A DNA stretch of 64,000 nt from Pseudoxanthomonas sp. GM95. Lineage in GTDB: Bacteria; Pseudomonadota; Gammaproteobacteria; Xanthomonadales; Xanthomonadaceae. Below the pieces are notes generated by a model that made no database searches, had not been told where the DNA came from, and saw only the letters and a program-made list of their open reading frames with translations. Position numbers and translations under genes: made by a program. The stretch spans positions 1 through 64,000 of the forward strand of contig NZ_FOAX01000003.1 of NCBI RefSeq assembly GCF_900109775.1, in the 5' to 3' direction. Position 1 is the first letter of the stretch, and every line of letters starts with the position of its first letter. Shown here piece by piece: positions 1 through 7,876 of this stretch.

Positions 1-338
1 AAGCTGCCCTTGTTGCCGTGCTTGCGCCGGCACAGCATCGCGCCGCGGTGCGCGCAGGCGTTGATCACCGCGTGCAGCTCGCCGGTCTTGTCGCGCGTGA
101 TCACCACCGGCTGACGGCCGATGTAGGTGGTGAAGTAGTCGTTGTTGTTGGGGATCTGGCTCTCATGCGCCAGGTAGACCCAGTTGGCCTCGAAGATGTG
201 CTTCATCTCCAACTCGAACAGGTCGGCGTCGGTGAAGATGTCGCGCCGGCAGCGGTAGATGCCCGCTGCCGGATCGTCCTGCAGCGCGGTGGCCAGCAGC
301 TGTTCGATGTCGGTCTTGTTTTCGATGATCGCGGACAT
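1..338 (-). CDS. benA: benzoate 1,2-dioxygenase large (alpha) subunit, N-terminal part
   Basis: Partial gene running off the left edge; about 112 N-terminal codons are visible. The alpha subunit of the Rieske non-haem iron ring-hydroxylating dioxygenase opens benzoate degradation by making the cis-diol. Visible are the typical N-terminus ([19 protein letters not shown]), [17 protein letters not shown], and most of the Rieske site: CAHRGAMLC followed by [10 protein letters not shown]. The second Cys-x2-His pair lies beyond the edge. The start ATG at 338 is preceded by GGGAGAGG. It follows catA by 103 nt on the same strand, which suggests a cat-ben cluster, with benB and benC expected further left. 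It could be another ring-hydroxylating alpha subunit (toluate or anthranilate type), but the catechol genes beside it favour benzoate. Confidence 0.85.
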   Translation of the reverse strand, partial: MSAIIENKTDIEQLLATALQDDPAAGIYRCRRDIFTDADLFELEMKHIFEANWVYLAHESQIPNNNDYFTTYIGRQPVVITRDKTGELHAVINACAHRGAMLCRRKHGNKGS

Positions 339-407
339 GGAAACCTCTCCCGGTGGGGATGGTGGGCACGCGCACACGGCGCGGTTGAATCGGAACGATG
401 TGAAAGC

Positions 408-430
408 GGACGGCGCGTGGGGCGCCGTCC
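408..430 (-). terminator. hairpin between catA and benA
   Basis: Nine-bp perfect stem GGACGGCGC / GCGCCGTCC with a 5-nt loop, directly after the catA stop codon on the minus strand. There is only a weak T-stretch after it (GCTTTCAC). It may attenuate or partly separate cat from ben transcription. The stem is seen directly; the function is inferred. Confidence 0.4.
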
Positions 431-441
431 GGGGGAGACGG

Positions 442-1374
442 TCAGGCAGCCGCGCGTAGGCGGTAGACCAGCTGGTTGTCCTTGCCGGCTTCCAGCGGGA
501 TCAGGCCGAAGTTGAACTCGATGGCCTTGTACGCATCGGCCTCGAAGCCGAACGCCTTGCCGCCACCGCTGATGTCCTTGACCGGCGGCACCAGGCCGTC
601 ACGCGTGGCATAGGCGAAGTCGTCCCACAGCAGCGGGTCGCCATCGATGTTGAACTGCGTGGTCAGCTTGCGGTAGCTGTCGGTGGTCACGAAGAAGTGC
701 ACGTGCGCCGGGCGGTTGCCGTGGCGAGCCAGGCGATTGAGCAGCTGCTGGGTCGCGCCCTGCGGCGGGCAGCCGTAGCCGACCGGCATCTTGGTCAGGA
801 ACTCGTAGCTGCCGTCGGCGCCGGTGGTCACCGCACCACGCAGGTTGAAATCAGTCTGCGCGCCGGTGGGATCGAAGTGCGAGTAGAAGCCCTTGGAGTT
901 GGCGTGCCAGCACTCGACCAGCGCACCGGCGACTGGCTGGCCGTCTTCGTCCTTGACCACGCCATGGATGCGCAGCGGGCCGGCATCGGGATCGGCGTCG
1001 TGGTCGATCTTGGCACTGCCCTGGCTGACCGGCGCGCCGGCCACGTACAGCGGGCCTTCGATGGTGCGCGGCGTACCGCCGGTGATGCCGGCGATGCGGT
1101 CTTCCTCGTCCAGGCGCATGTCCAGGTAATGCTCAAGGCCGATGCCAGCGGCCAGCAGCGCCGCCTCGCCATCCTGGCCGAGCTTGTTGAGGTAGTTGAT
1201 GCCCGCCCAGATCTCGTCCGGGGTCAGGTCCAGATCCTCGATCGCCTTGAACAGGTCGGACAGGATGCGGTGCAGGACTTGCTTGGTCCGGGCGTCGCCG
1301 TCGGCGCCGTCCAGGTTGCTCACGGTGCGCAGGAAGTCCTGGACTTCCTTACCGGCGAAAATGCTGACACTCAT
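442..1374 (-). CDS. catA: catechol 1,2-dioxygenase (intradiol, Fe(III))
   Basis: 310 residues, the usual CatA length. It cleaves catechol between the hydroxyls to cis,cis-muconate in the ortho pathway. The N-terminal helical dimerisation domain (about 1-100) is followed by the intradiol beta-sandwich. The Fe(III) ligands are in the canonical places: Tyr164 (KGFYSHFDP), Tyr200 (MPVGYGCPP), and His224 and His226 (RPAHVHFFV). The start ATG has a good AGAGGAG site upstream. Gene order on the minus strand is catB, catC, catA, then benA; catC ends 81 nt upstream. The neighbours fix the role as the ring-cleavage step feeding CatB. Confidence 0.97.
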   Translation of the reverse strand: MSVSIFAGKEVQDFLRTVSNLDGADGDARTKQVLHRILSDLFKAIEDLDLTPDEIWAGINYLNKLGQDGEAALLAAGIGLEHYLDMRLDEEDRIAGITGGTPRTIEGPLYVAGAPVSQGSAKIDHDADPDAGPLRIHGVVKDEDGQPVAGALVECWHANSKGFYSHFDPTGAQTDFNLRGAVTTGADGSYEFLTKMPVGYGCPPQGATQQLLNRLARHGNRPAHVHFFVTTDSYRKLTTQFNIDGDPLLWDDFAYATRDGLVPPVKDISGGGKAFGFEADAYKAIEFNFGLIPLEAGKDNQLVYRLRAAA

Positions 1375-1455
1375 CGGGTTGCTCCTCTTGGTGGCGAATG
1401 CTGCCTTGACGCGTTCCCTCCCCAGGAGCGCATCGGATGGATGTGGGGAAACGGC

Positions 1456-1746
1456 TTAGCGGTCGTCCTCATGCAGGGACGAGGGATGCCGGCACAGCGG
1501 CATGACCGCGATGTCCATGTACGGGAACAGCGGCAGCGACAGCAGCAGGTCGTGCAGTTCACTGGGGCTGTCGACATCGAAGATCGAGACGTTCGAGTAC
1601 TGGCCGACGATGCGCCAGATGTGGCGCCACTTGCCCGACTGCTGCAGCTCCTGGAAGCGCGCTTTCTCGGTGGCCTTGAGGTCGGCCACCTTGGCTGGAT
1701 CCATGTCCAGCGGCAGCTTCACGTCCATACGTACGTGGAACAACAT
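1456..1746 (-). CDS. catC: muconolactone delta-isomerase
   Basis: 96 residues, the exact family length. It converts muconolactone to 3-oxoadipate enol-lactone, the third step of the catechol branch of the beta-ketoadipate pathway, as a cytosolic decamer. The N-terminus MLFHVRMDVKLP and the C-terminal block with SLPLFPYMDIAVMPLCRHPS are characteristic of CatC. The start has a GGAGGG site, and the gene lies 4 nt after catB, so the two are almost certainly translated from one message. No oddities seen. Confidence 0.97.
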   Translation of the reverse strand: MLFHVRMDVKLPLDMDPAKVADLKATEKARFQELQQSGKWRHIWRIVGQYSNVSIFDVDSPSELHDLLLSLPLFPYMDIAVMPLCRHPSSLHEDDR

Positions 1747-1750
1747 GGCG

Positions 1751-2932
1751 TTAGCCCTCCGTGCCGGTGGTGGCGACCGTGGTGCGGCTGCGGTCGCGGC
1801 GGAAGGCGTTGACGCGGTCCTCGTCCAGGGCGATGCCCAGGCCAGGTGCGTTCGGCACTTCCAGGTGGAAGTCGCGGTAGACCAGCGGCTGCTCCAGGAT
1901 TTCTTCGGTCAGCAGCAGCGGCCCGAACAGTTCGGTGCCCCACTGCAGGTGCGGGAAGGTCGCGAACACATGCGCCGAGGCGATCGTGCCCAGCGCGCCT
2001 TCCAGCATCGTGCCGCCATAGAGCTCGATCCCGGCCGCATCGGCGATCGCACCGACTTTCAGCGCGGCGAACAGGCCGCCGGACTGCTCGGTCTTGACCG
2101 CGAACACATCGGCGCCGGACACCTTGGCCAGCTCATAGGCGCTTTCCGGGCCCTGCAGCACTTCATCGGCCATCAGCGCGATCGGGAAGCGACGCATCAG
2201 GCGCGTCATCGCCGCGGCGGTGGCCACCGGCTGCTCGGCCAGTTCGCAGCCGGCATCGGCCAGCGCCGGCAGGCCGCGCAGCGCGTCGGTCTCGCTCCAG
2301 GCCATGTTGATGTCCACGCGCACCGCGGCGCGCTCGCCCACGGCGCGCTTGATCGCCGCCACGTGCGCCACGTCCTCGGCCACCGACTTGCGCCCGATCT
2401 TGAGCTTGAACACGTTGTGCCGGCGCGCGGACAGCATCGCCTCGGCTTCGGCGATGTCCTTGGACGTATCGCCCGAGGCCAGCGTCCAGGCCACGCCCAG
2501 GCGATCGCGTACCCGGCCGCCCAACAGCTCGGACAGCGGCAGGCCGCAGCGCTTGCCCTGCGCGTCCAGCAAGGCGGTCTCCACGGCGCACTTGGCGAAG
2601 TGATTACCCTTAACCAGCTTGCCCACGCGCGCCATCAGCGCCTGCACGCGGGTCGCATCGCTGCCGACCAGCACCGGCGCGAAGTAGGTGTCGATCGCCA
2701 ACTTCATGCCTTCCGGGCTCTCGGCGCCGTAGGCCAGGCCCGCGATCGTGGTGCCCTCGCCGATGCCGACCGTGCCGTCGCTGCAGTGCAGGCGCACGAT
2801 CATCAGCGTCTGCCCGCTCATCGTGGCCACCGACAGGCGGTGCGGGCGGATGGTGGGCAGGTCCAGCAGGAAGGTCTCGACGCGTTCGATCGTCGGGGCC
2901 GCGTTGGGGACGGGGGAGAGAGTGCGTTCCAT
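1751..2932 (-). CDS. catB: muconate cycloisomerase (muconate-lactonising enzyme)
   Basis: 393 residues, enolase superfamily MLE type. It cyclises cis,cis-muconate to muconolactone. Seen: the N-terminal capping domain beginning ERVETFLLDLPTIRPHRLS, the catalytic KxK pair (FKLKIG, Lys176/Lys178), and the metal-ligand strands DINMAWSE, ELAEQPV and ALMADEVL. I chose ATG 2932 because upstream sequence in frame runs into the regulatory region and lacks family similarity; this still gives about a dozen extra residues before the conserved IERVETF. It is the first gene of catBCA, divergent from the LysR regulator across a 159-nt intergenic region that holds the operator. Confidence 0.96.
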   Translation of the reverse strand: MERTLSPVPNAAPTIERVETFLLDLPTIRPHRLSVATMSGQTLMIVRLHCSDGTVGIGEGTTIAGLAYGAESPEGMKLAIDTYFAPVLVGSDATRVQALMARVGKLVKGNHFAKCAVETALLDAQGKRCGLPLSELLGGRVRDRLGVAWTLASGDTSKDIAEAEAMLSARRHNVFKLKIGRKSVAEDVAHVAAIKRAVGERAAVRVDINMAWSETDALRGLPALADAGCELAEQPVATAAAMTRLMRRFPIALMADEVLQGPESAYELAKVSGADVFAVKTEQSGGLFAALKVGAIADAAGIELYGGTMLEGALGTIASAHVFATFPHLQWGTELFGPLLLTEEILEQPLVYRDFHLEVPNAPGLGIALDEDRVNAFRRDRSRTTVATTGTEG

Positions 2933-2990
2933 GGACCCGATTCTTGGGACACAGGCCCGGTCGCGTCCAAGACAATCTGGGTCTCTCAAA

Positions 2991-3005
2991 ATACCTTCAG
3001 GGTAT
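2991..3005. promoter_or_regulatory. LysR operator of the cat genes, ATAC-N7-GTAT
   Basis: The 15-mer ATACCTTCAGGGTAT lies in the divergent catB/regulator region. ATAC-N7-GTAT is the recognition-site consensus known for the CatM/BenM group that controls cat and ben genes in response to muconate. It sits about 60 nt from the catB start codon and about 87 nt from the regulator start. It could serve both catB activation and autorepression. The match is seen directly; function is by analogy. Confidence 0.75.
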
Positions 3006-3091
3006 TCTTGGCTTCCCAGACCCTTGTGCAGCTGCATTTAATGCGCTGCAACATCGGTCGATCGCATAGTTTAAGACTTTGGTCTAAGCCC

Positions 3092-4021
3092 ATGGATCTG
3101 CGCCAGCTCAAATACTTCGTCACCGTCGCCCGCGAGCGCAATTTCACCCGCGCCGCCGAGTTGTTGCACATCGCCCAGCCGCCGCTGAGCCGGCAGATCC
3201 AGCAGATGGAGGAAGAGTTGGGCGTGCAGCTGCTGGTGCGCAGCAGCCGGCCGATCCGGCTCACTGACGCCGGCCGGCTGTTCTACGAAGAATCCCAGCA
3301 GGTGCTGGGCCGCGTGGAACAGATGAAGGACGCCGCTCGCCGCGTCGGCCACGGCGAGCGCCGGGTGATCAGCATCGGCTTCGTCGCCTCCACGCTGTAC
3401 GGCGGCCTGCCCACGGTCGTGCGACGGCTACGCCAGGCGCGGCCCGAGGCCGACGTGCGCCTGGTCGAGATGATGTCCGGCCAACAGGTCGAAGGCCTGA
3501 AGAACGGCCGCATCGACATCGGCTTCGGCCGCATCCGCACCGCCGACCTCAGCGTCGAACGCCAGGTGCTGCGCGAAGAGCGCCTAGTGGTGGCGATCCC
3601 GCCGGGCTTCGCCTTGGCCGCCGAGGACACGCCCTTGAAGCCTGCCGAGCTGAAGGGCCAGAAGCTGGTCGTCTACCCCAGCGAGCCGCGACCCAGCTTC
3701 GCCGACCAGGTGCTGTCGCTGCTGCGCGACCACGGCGTGCGCCCGCCCGAGGTGCAGGAGGTGCGCGAGCTGCAGACCGCGCTCGGCCTGGTGGCGGCCG
3801 AAACCGGCGTGTGCCTGATCCCGGCCTCGGCACGGCTGCAGCGTTCAGACCTGAAGTACCGGCTGATCGACGACGAGCACGCGACCTCGCCGATCATCAT
3901 GAGCTACCGCCGCAACGAGGACGAAGCGCTGATCGCGCTGCTCAAGCAGCTGATCCGCGAGATGTACGCGGAAAACCCGCCGTGGCTGGACACCTCCTAC
4001 AATCGCCTGCATTCGCCGTAG
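3092..4021 (+). CDS. catR: LysR-family regulator of the cat operon (CatR/CatM/BenM type)
   Basis: 309 residues. N-terminal winged HTH (MDLRQLKYFVTVARERNFTR, then AQPPLSRQIQQMEEELG), a linker helix, and a two-lobed effector domain (VISIGFVAS at about 93, VVYPSEPRPSFADQV, LQTALGLVAAETGVCLIPAS). This is the CatM/BenM arrangement that binds cis,cis-muconate. Position (divergent from catB) and the ATAC-N7-GTAT site between them support control of catBCA. The open frame extends far upstream of ATG 3092, but that part is antisense to catB and not family-like, so 3092 is the start. The DUF1415 gene follows after 13 nt. Confidence 0.93.
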   Translation: MDLRQLKYFVTVARERNFTRAAELLHIAQPPLSRQIQQMEEELGVQLLVRSSRPIRLTDAGRLFYEESQQVLGRVEQMKDAARRVGHGERRVISIGFVASTLYGGLPTVVRRLRQARPEADVRLVEMMSGQQVEGLKNGRIDIGFGRIRTADLSVERQVLREERLVVAIPPGFALAAEDTPLKPAELKGQKLVVYPSEPRPSFADQVLSLLRDHGVRPPEVQEVRELQTALGLVAAETGVCLIPASARLQRSDLKYRLIDDEHATSPIIMSYRRNEDEALIALLKQLIREMYAENPPWLDTSYNRLHSP

Positions 4022-4034
4022 GAAGCCGCAACCC

Positions 4035-4607
4035 ATGCACGCCACCGACCACGACAGCGCCGCCACCGACGCGCTGCACGACCCCATTGCCGACACCCGC
4101 CGCTGGCTGGAGAAGGCCGTGATCGGCCTGAACCTGTGCCCGTTCGCCAAGGCGGTGTACGTCAAGGACCAGGTGCGCTTCGTCCTGAGCGATGCGACCA
4201 CGCCCGAGGCGCTGCTGGAGCAGCTCGCAGAGGAACTACTGGTGCTGCGCGACACGCCGGTCGAAGTGGTGGACACCACCTTGATCGTGCATCCGGACGT
4301 ACTGGGCGACTTCATCGACTACAACGATTTCCTCGATAACGCCGATGCCGCGGTCGAGGCGCTGGATCTGCAAGGCATCCTGCAGGTGGCCAGCTTCCAC
4401 CCCGATTACCAGTTCGCTGGCACCGCGCCGGACGATGCCTCCAACTACACCAACCGCTCGCCCTGGCCGACCCTGCACCTGTTGCGCGAGGACAGCGTGG
4501 AACGCGCGGTGGCGGCGTTCCCGGACCCGGATGTCATCGTCGACCGCAACATCGCCACGCTGGACAAGCTGGGCGTGGACGGCTGGCGCCGGCTGATGGC
4601 CGACTGA
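4035..4607 (+). CDS. DUF1415 family protein
   Basis: 190 residues, a common length for DUF1415, a family of unknown function frequent in gammaproteobacteria. The family signature near the N-terminus is visible (RRWLEKAVIGLNLCPFAK), followed by VLRDTPVEVVDTTLIVHPDVL and the C-terminal LLREDSVERAV. No signal peptide or membrane segment, so cytosolic. It starts 13 nt after the LysR gene and is probably cotranscribed with it; whether this ties it to aromatic metabolism is unknown. Confidence 0.85.
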   Translation: MHATDHDSAATDALHDPIADTRRWLEKAVIGLNLCPFAKAVYVKDQVRFVLSDATTPEALLEQLAEELLVLRDTPVEVVDTTLIVHPDVLGDFIDYNDFLDNADAAVEALDLQGILQVASFHPDYQFAGTAPDDASNYTNRSPWPTLHLLREDSVERAVAAFPDPDVIVDRNIATLDKLGVDGWRRLMAD

Positions 4608-4710
4608 TACCTGCGTTGCCAGCGCGTGCAGGCGCGCCCGCGCCACTGCACGCGCCGCACATGCCCGCTGCGGCAGACTCGCCGGCCCGCCCGATGCCGG
4701 ACCTTGCTGC

Positions 4711-5511
4711 ATGTCGCTGACGCCGCCCATTTCGCCCTGGAATCCCGAACCGCTGGCCCGCCGCGTGGTGATGATCACCGGCGGCGCGCAGGGCATCGGC
4801 CGCGGCATCGCCCAGGCGGTGCTGGGCGCGGGCGGCTGCGTGGCGATCGGCGACCTGGACGTGGACGCAGGCAAGGCCTGCCTGGCCGAATGGAACCGCG
4901 GCGGCGATGCGTTCTTCAAACGCCTGGACGTGGCCAGCGAACGCAGCGTGGCGGCGTTCGTGGCCGCCGCGCACAAACACTTCGGCCAGCTGCACGGACT
5001 GGTCAACAACGCCGGCCCGCCAGGACCGCACGTGCCGCCGCTGGAGGAACTGGATTTCGCCACCTGGAATGCGCGCCTGGCCAGCCTGCATGGCGCCTTC
5101 CTGTGCAGCCGGCACGCCCTGCCTGCGCTGCGCGAAGACGCCGGGGCAATCGTCAACATCGCCTCGACCCGCGCGCATCAGTCCGAGCCGCGCAGCGAGG
5201 CCTACGCGGCGGCCAAGGGCGGGCTGGTCGCCTTCACCCACGCGCTGGCGCTGAGCGAAGGCCCGCAGGTGCGGGTCAACGTGATCAGCCCCGGCTGGAT
5301 CGCCACCGATGCCTGGCGCGCGCCGGCGCGGCGCCGCACGCCCAAGCTCTCCAAGGCCGACCACGCCCAGCATCCGGTCGGCCGCGTCGGCACGCCCGAA
5401 GACATCGCCCATCTCGCGGTGCAGCTGCTGGCGCCGTCGCTATCCGGCTTCGTCACCGGACAGGAATTCATCGTCGATGGCGGGATGACGCGGAAGATGC
5501 AGTACGTGTGA
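4711..5511 (+). CDS. SDR-family NAD(P)-dependent oxidoreductase
   Basis: 266 residues, classical short-chain dehydrogenase. Cofactor motif MITGGAQGIGRGIA (GxxxGxG, about 22-34), GDLD at the end of beta-2 (acidic, favouring NAD), VNNAG at 98-102, and the catalytic triad Ser152, Tyr165, Lys169 (EAYAAAKGG). The PGWIATDAW segment follows. A roughly 18-residue lead precedes the Rossmann fold. The substrate cannot be told. It lies 103 nt after DUF1415 on the same strand and converges on the ParB-like gene. Confidence 0.9.
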   Translation: MSLTPPISPWNPEPLARRVVMITGGAQGIGRGIAQAVLGAGGCVAIGDLDVDAGKACLAEWNRGGDAFFKRLDVASERSVAAFVAAAHKHFGQLHGLVNNAGPPGPHVPPLEELDFATWNARLASLHGAFLCSRHALPALREDAGAIVNIASTRAHQSEPRSEAYAAAKGGLVAFTHALALSEGPQVRVNVISPGWIATDAWRAPARRRTPKLSKADHAQHPVGRVGTPEDIAHLAVQLLAPSLSGFVTGQEFIVDGGMTRKMQYV

Positions 5512-5512
5512 A

Positions 5513-5534
5513 GCGCCTGCGCCCAAGCAGGCGC
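5513..5534. terminator. hairpin between convergent genes
   Basis: Perfect 8-bp stem GCGCCTGC / GCAGGCGC with a 6-nt loop in the 31-nt gap between the SDR and ParB-like stop codons. No clear T-run on either side, so a bidirectional terminator is likely but not certain. Confidence 0.5.
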
Positions 5535-5542
5535 GGACGGGT

Positions 5543-6367
5543 TTACCAGGCCGGTTTTTCGGCTGCTTCCATCTCGGCGATGCGGGCCTTCAGGCGCGCG
5601 ACTTCCTGCTGCAGCTGATCCAGGCGCAGGCGCAGCTGCGGCAAGGTTTCCTCGACCGGCGCGGCGGCGGCTTCGGTTGCGGCGTCAGGCGTTCGCTCGG
5701 GCTTGGCGCGCTTCTTCGACTCGCGCACGCGCTTGACCGCTTCCTTCAGCTCGGCCACGCCGCCTTGCGCGGCGGCCTGCTGTTCTTCGGCCGAGAGCGT
5801 GGCGACCACGGCGGCGGCGTTGATCGACAGTTCGCCCGAGCGCACGGCGGCGATGACTTCCGGCGCAGCCTGCTTCTGGATCTTCTCGATCGCCGCGACC
5901 TGGCTGTTGCTGAGCTTGGCGGCGCGGGCCAGCTCCTCGCGCGTGGGCGGCATCGTGTTCGGCGCGCTGGTGTCCCACGGCGGCGCGCCATCGTCGCTGG
6001 CCTCGGCGCTGGGCGCGTCGGCCGGCGCGGGCGTGCTGCGGGTGCGCTCCAGCAGGATGTCGCGGCGGCGCAGTGCCAGCACGCCGCGCTGGAAATCCGA
6101 CACGCTGCGTCGGCCCAGGTGCTGGTCGATCATCCACAGGTGCACGTCGTCCATCGACTTGAAGCGCGTGTTCTGCACGGTGTTGAACGGCAGGTCGTGC
6201 TTCTGGCAGATGCCGTAGCGGTTGTGGCCGTCGATCAGCACCTCGCCCCACAGCACCAGCGCGTCGCGGCAGCCTTCGGCCAGGATGCTCTGCTCCAGCG
6301 ACGCGTATTCGTCAGCGGTGAGCGGGTCAATGTAGGCCTTGAGGTCCGGGTTGACGACGATATTCAT
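5543..6367 (-). CDS. orphan ParB-N-domain protein (chromosomal, partition-like)
   Basis: 274 residues. The N-terminus (2-90) resembles a ParB/Srx nuclease-like domain: NPDLKAYIDPLTADEYASLEQSILAEGCRDALVLW then VLIDGHNRYGICQKH, where GHNRY replaces the usual ERRFR/GxRR. The middle is an Ala/Pro-rich linker. An HTH-like segment follows (TREELARAAKLSNSQVAAIEKI), and the C-terminus is a heptad-rich coiled coil (LPQLRLRLDQLQQEVARLK). There is no parA or parS nearby, so it is unlikely to be the main chromosome-partition ParB. Xanthomonads carry such genes annotated as plasmid replication/partition-related. Function unknown; a DNA-binding regulator is the best guess. Confidence 0.75.
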   Translation of the reverse strand: MNIVVNPDLKAYIDPLTADEYASLEQSILAEGCRDALVLWGEVLIDGHNRYGICQKHDLPFNTVQNTRFKSMDDVHLWMIDQHLGRRSVSDFQRGVLALRRRDILLERTRSTPAPADAPSAEASDDGAPPWDTSAPNTMPPTREELARAAKLSNSQVAAIEKIQKQAAPEVIAAVRSGELSINAAAVVATLSAEEQQAAAQGGVAELKEAVKRVRESKKRAKPERTPDAATEAAAAPVEETLPQLRLRLDQLQQEVARLKARIAEMEAAEKPAW

Positions 6368-6479
6368 GGGGCGAGGCCTGCGTGCGGGGGGCGGCATTGT
6401 AGGCGCCCGGTCCGCGTACGTCGCCGTTGCATCTGGGCGCGTTTTCGTGCCCGGTTCCGGCGCGCCGACGCCGTGCGAA

Positions 6480-7169
6480 TCAGGCCTCGCGCAGGCGCGC
6501 TTCCAGCAGTTCGCGCGCCTGGTGCAGCGAGGCGACGATGCGATGGCCGCGCGCACGCAGCGCCTCGTCGGGCACCACCAGGTCAGGCACCTGGATGACG
6601 GTCAGCCCGGCCGCCAGCGCGGCGGTGACGCCGGCCGGCGAATCCTCCAGCGCAAGACAGCGCGACGGATGAGCGCCCAGGCGCTGGGCCGCGAGCAGGT
6701 AGATGTCCGGCGCAGGCTTGGGATGTTCGACATCGTTGCCGGCGGTGACGGACTGGAAATACGGCAGCAGGCCGGCGGTTTCCAGCTTGTGTGGCGCCAG
6801 CGGCCGACGCGTGGACGTTGCCACGCCGCAGGGAATACCGTGCTGCGCGAGGAACTGCAGGATTTCATGGATACCCGGCCGCAGCGGCACGCCCGCCTCG
6901 ACTTCAGCGTGGTACAGCGCGTAGCAGCGCTCCAGCAGTGCGGCGATCTGCGCCTCGTCCATGCGCTCGCGCAGGATCGTCTGGCACGCGGCCATGCTGT
7001 GACCGACCAGGCGCAGCCAGTAGTCGTCTTCGATCTCCAGGCCCAGCTCGCGCGCGCCGCGGCTCCAGCTGCGCAGCGAGGCGCGCTCGCTGTCCAGCAT
7101 CAGCCCATCCATGTCGAAGATCACCGCCTCGGGGACGAACGGCAGCGCCGCAACCTCCACGTCGCTCAT
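6480..7169 (-). CDS. HAD-superfamily hydrolase, beta-phosphoglucomutase-like
   Basis: 229 residues. HAD motif I FDMDGLMLDSE (nucleophile Asp19, acid/base Asp21), motif II region VATSTRRPL, Lys in HPKPAPDIY, and motif IV LEDSPAGVTAA; a helical cap lies between about 30 and 90. Likely a small phosphosugar or phosphometabolite phosphatase or mutase; the substrate is not evident. ATG 7169 overlaps the rsuA stop by 4 nt (ATGA), so it is the last gene of the rsmC-rsuA-HAD operon and translationally coupled. Confidence 0.88.
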   Translation of the reverse strand: MSDVEVAALPFVPEAVIFDMDGLMLDSERASLRSWSRGARELGLEIEDDYWLRLVGHSMAACQTILRERMDEAQIAALLERCYALYHAEVEAGVPLRPGIHEILQFLAQHGIPCGVATSTRRPLAPHKLETAGLLPYFQSVTAGNDVEHPKPAPDIYLLAAQRLGAHPSRCLALEDSPAGVTAALAAGLTVIQVPDLVVPDEALRARGHRIVASLHQARELLEARLREA

Positions 7170-7876
7170 GCCGCGTCCGTGCCGAACAGCCGCGCCAGGT
7201 CGGCCGCATCGAGCAGGCGCCATTGACCTTCCGGCAAGTCGTCCAGTGCCAGCCCACCGATGCGGCTGCGGTACAGCGCGCTCACATGGTTGCCGACTGC
7301 GGCAAACATGCGCCGCACTTGGTGATAGCGGCCTTCGTGCAGGGTGAGGCGCACGCGCAGGGGCTCGATCACTTCGAGCTCGGCCGGCAGCAGCGGCTTG
7401 GTTTCACTTTCCAGCAGCAGCGTGCCGCTGGCGAAGGTCGCCGCCTCGTCGCCACGCAGCGGTTGGGCCAGCGTCGCTTCGTAGACCTTGGGCAGCTGTG
7501 CCTTCGGCGAGATGATCCGGTGCAGCAGGCCGCCATCGTCGGTCAGCAGCAGCAAGCCGCTGGTCTCGCGGTCCAGGCGGCCGACGGTGGACAGCACCGG
7601 ATCGCGCTGGCGCCAGCGCGTGGGCAGCAGGTCATAGACCAGCCGGCCGGTGTCCTTGGTCGAGCACGTGTAACCGACCGGCTTGTGCAGCAGCACGCAC
7701 AGACCCGGCGCGGGATCGAGCGCCTCGCCATCGATGCGGATCGCGTCGTGGTCGACCGGATCGTCGGTGTAGAGCACCTCGCCGGCCGCATCGGTGACCC
7801 GGCCTTCGCGGAACAGCGCCTGCACCTGCTTGCGGCTGCCATACCCCAGGTTGGCGATGTGGCGCACGATCTTCAT
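7166..7876 (-). CDS. rsuA: 16S rRNA pseudouridine(516) synthase
   Basis: 236 residues. N-terminal S4 RNA-binding domain (VRHIANLGYGSRKQVQALF) then the RsuA/RluB-type catalytic domain with motif GRLDRETSG, catalytic Asp102, LLHKPVGYTCS and the C-terminal GRYHQVRRMFAAVGN. Modifies U516 of 16S rRNA in E. coli. The start overlaps the rsmC stop (ATGA) and its stop overlaps the HAD start, so all three genes share one message. RluE-like specificity is not excluded, but the S4 domain and the pairing with rsmC favour RsuA. Confidence 0.9.
   Translation of the reverse strand: MKIVRHIANLGYGSRKQVQALFREGRVTDAAGEVLYTDDPVDHDAIRIDGEALDPAPGLCVLLHKPVGYTCSTKDTGRLVYDLLPTRWRQRDPVLSTVGRLDRETSGLLLLTDDGGLLHRIISPKAQLPKVYEATLAQPLRGDEAATFASGTLLLESETKPLLPAELEVIEPLRVRLTLHEGRYHQVRRMFAAVGNHVSALYRSRIGGLALDDLPEGQWRLLDAADLARLFGTDAA

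Noticed and set aside
1502..3091. Long open frame upstream of, and in frame with, the LysR gene
   Set aside because: It is antisense to catB and catC and has no protein-family character. It stays open because of the high G+C content.
5543..6367. A genuine chromosome-partition parB locus
   Set aside because: No parA, no parS-like 16-mers and no origin genes nearby; the arginine motif is altered.
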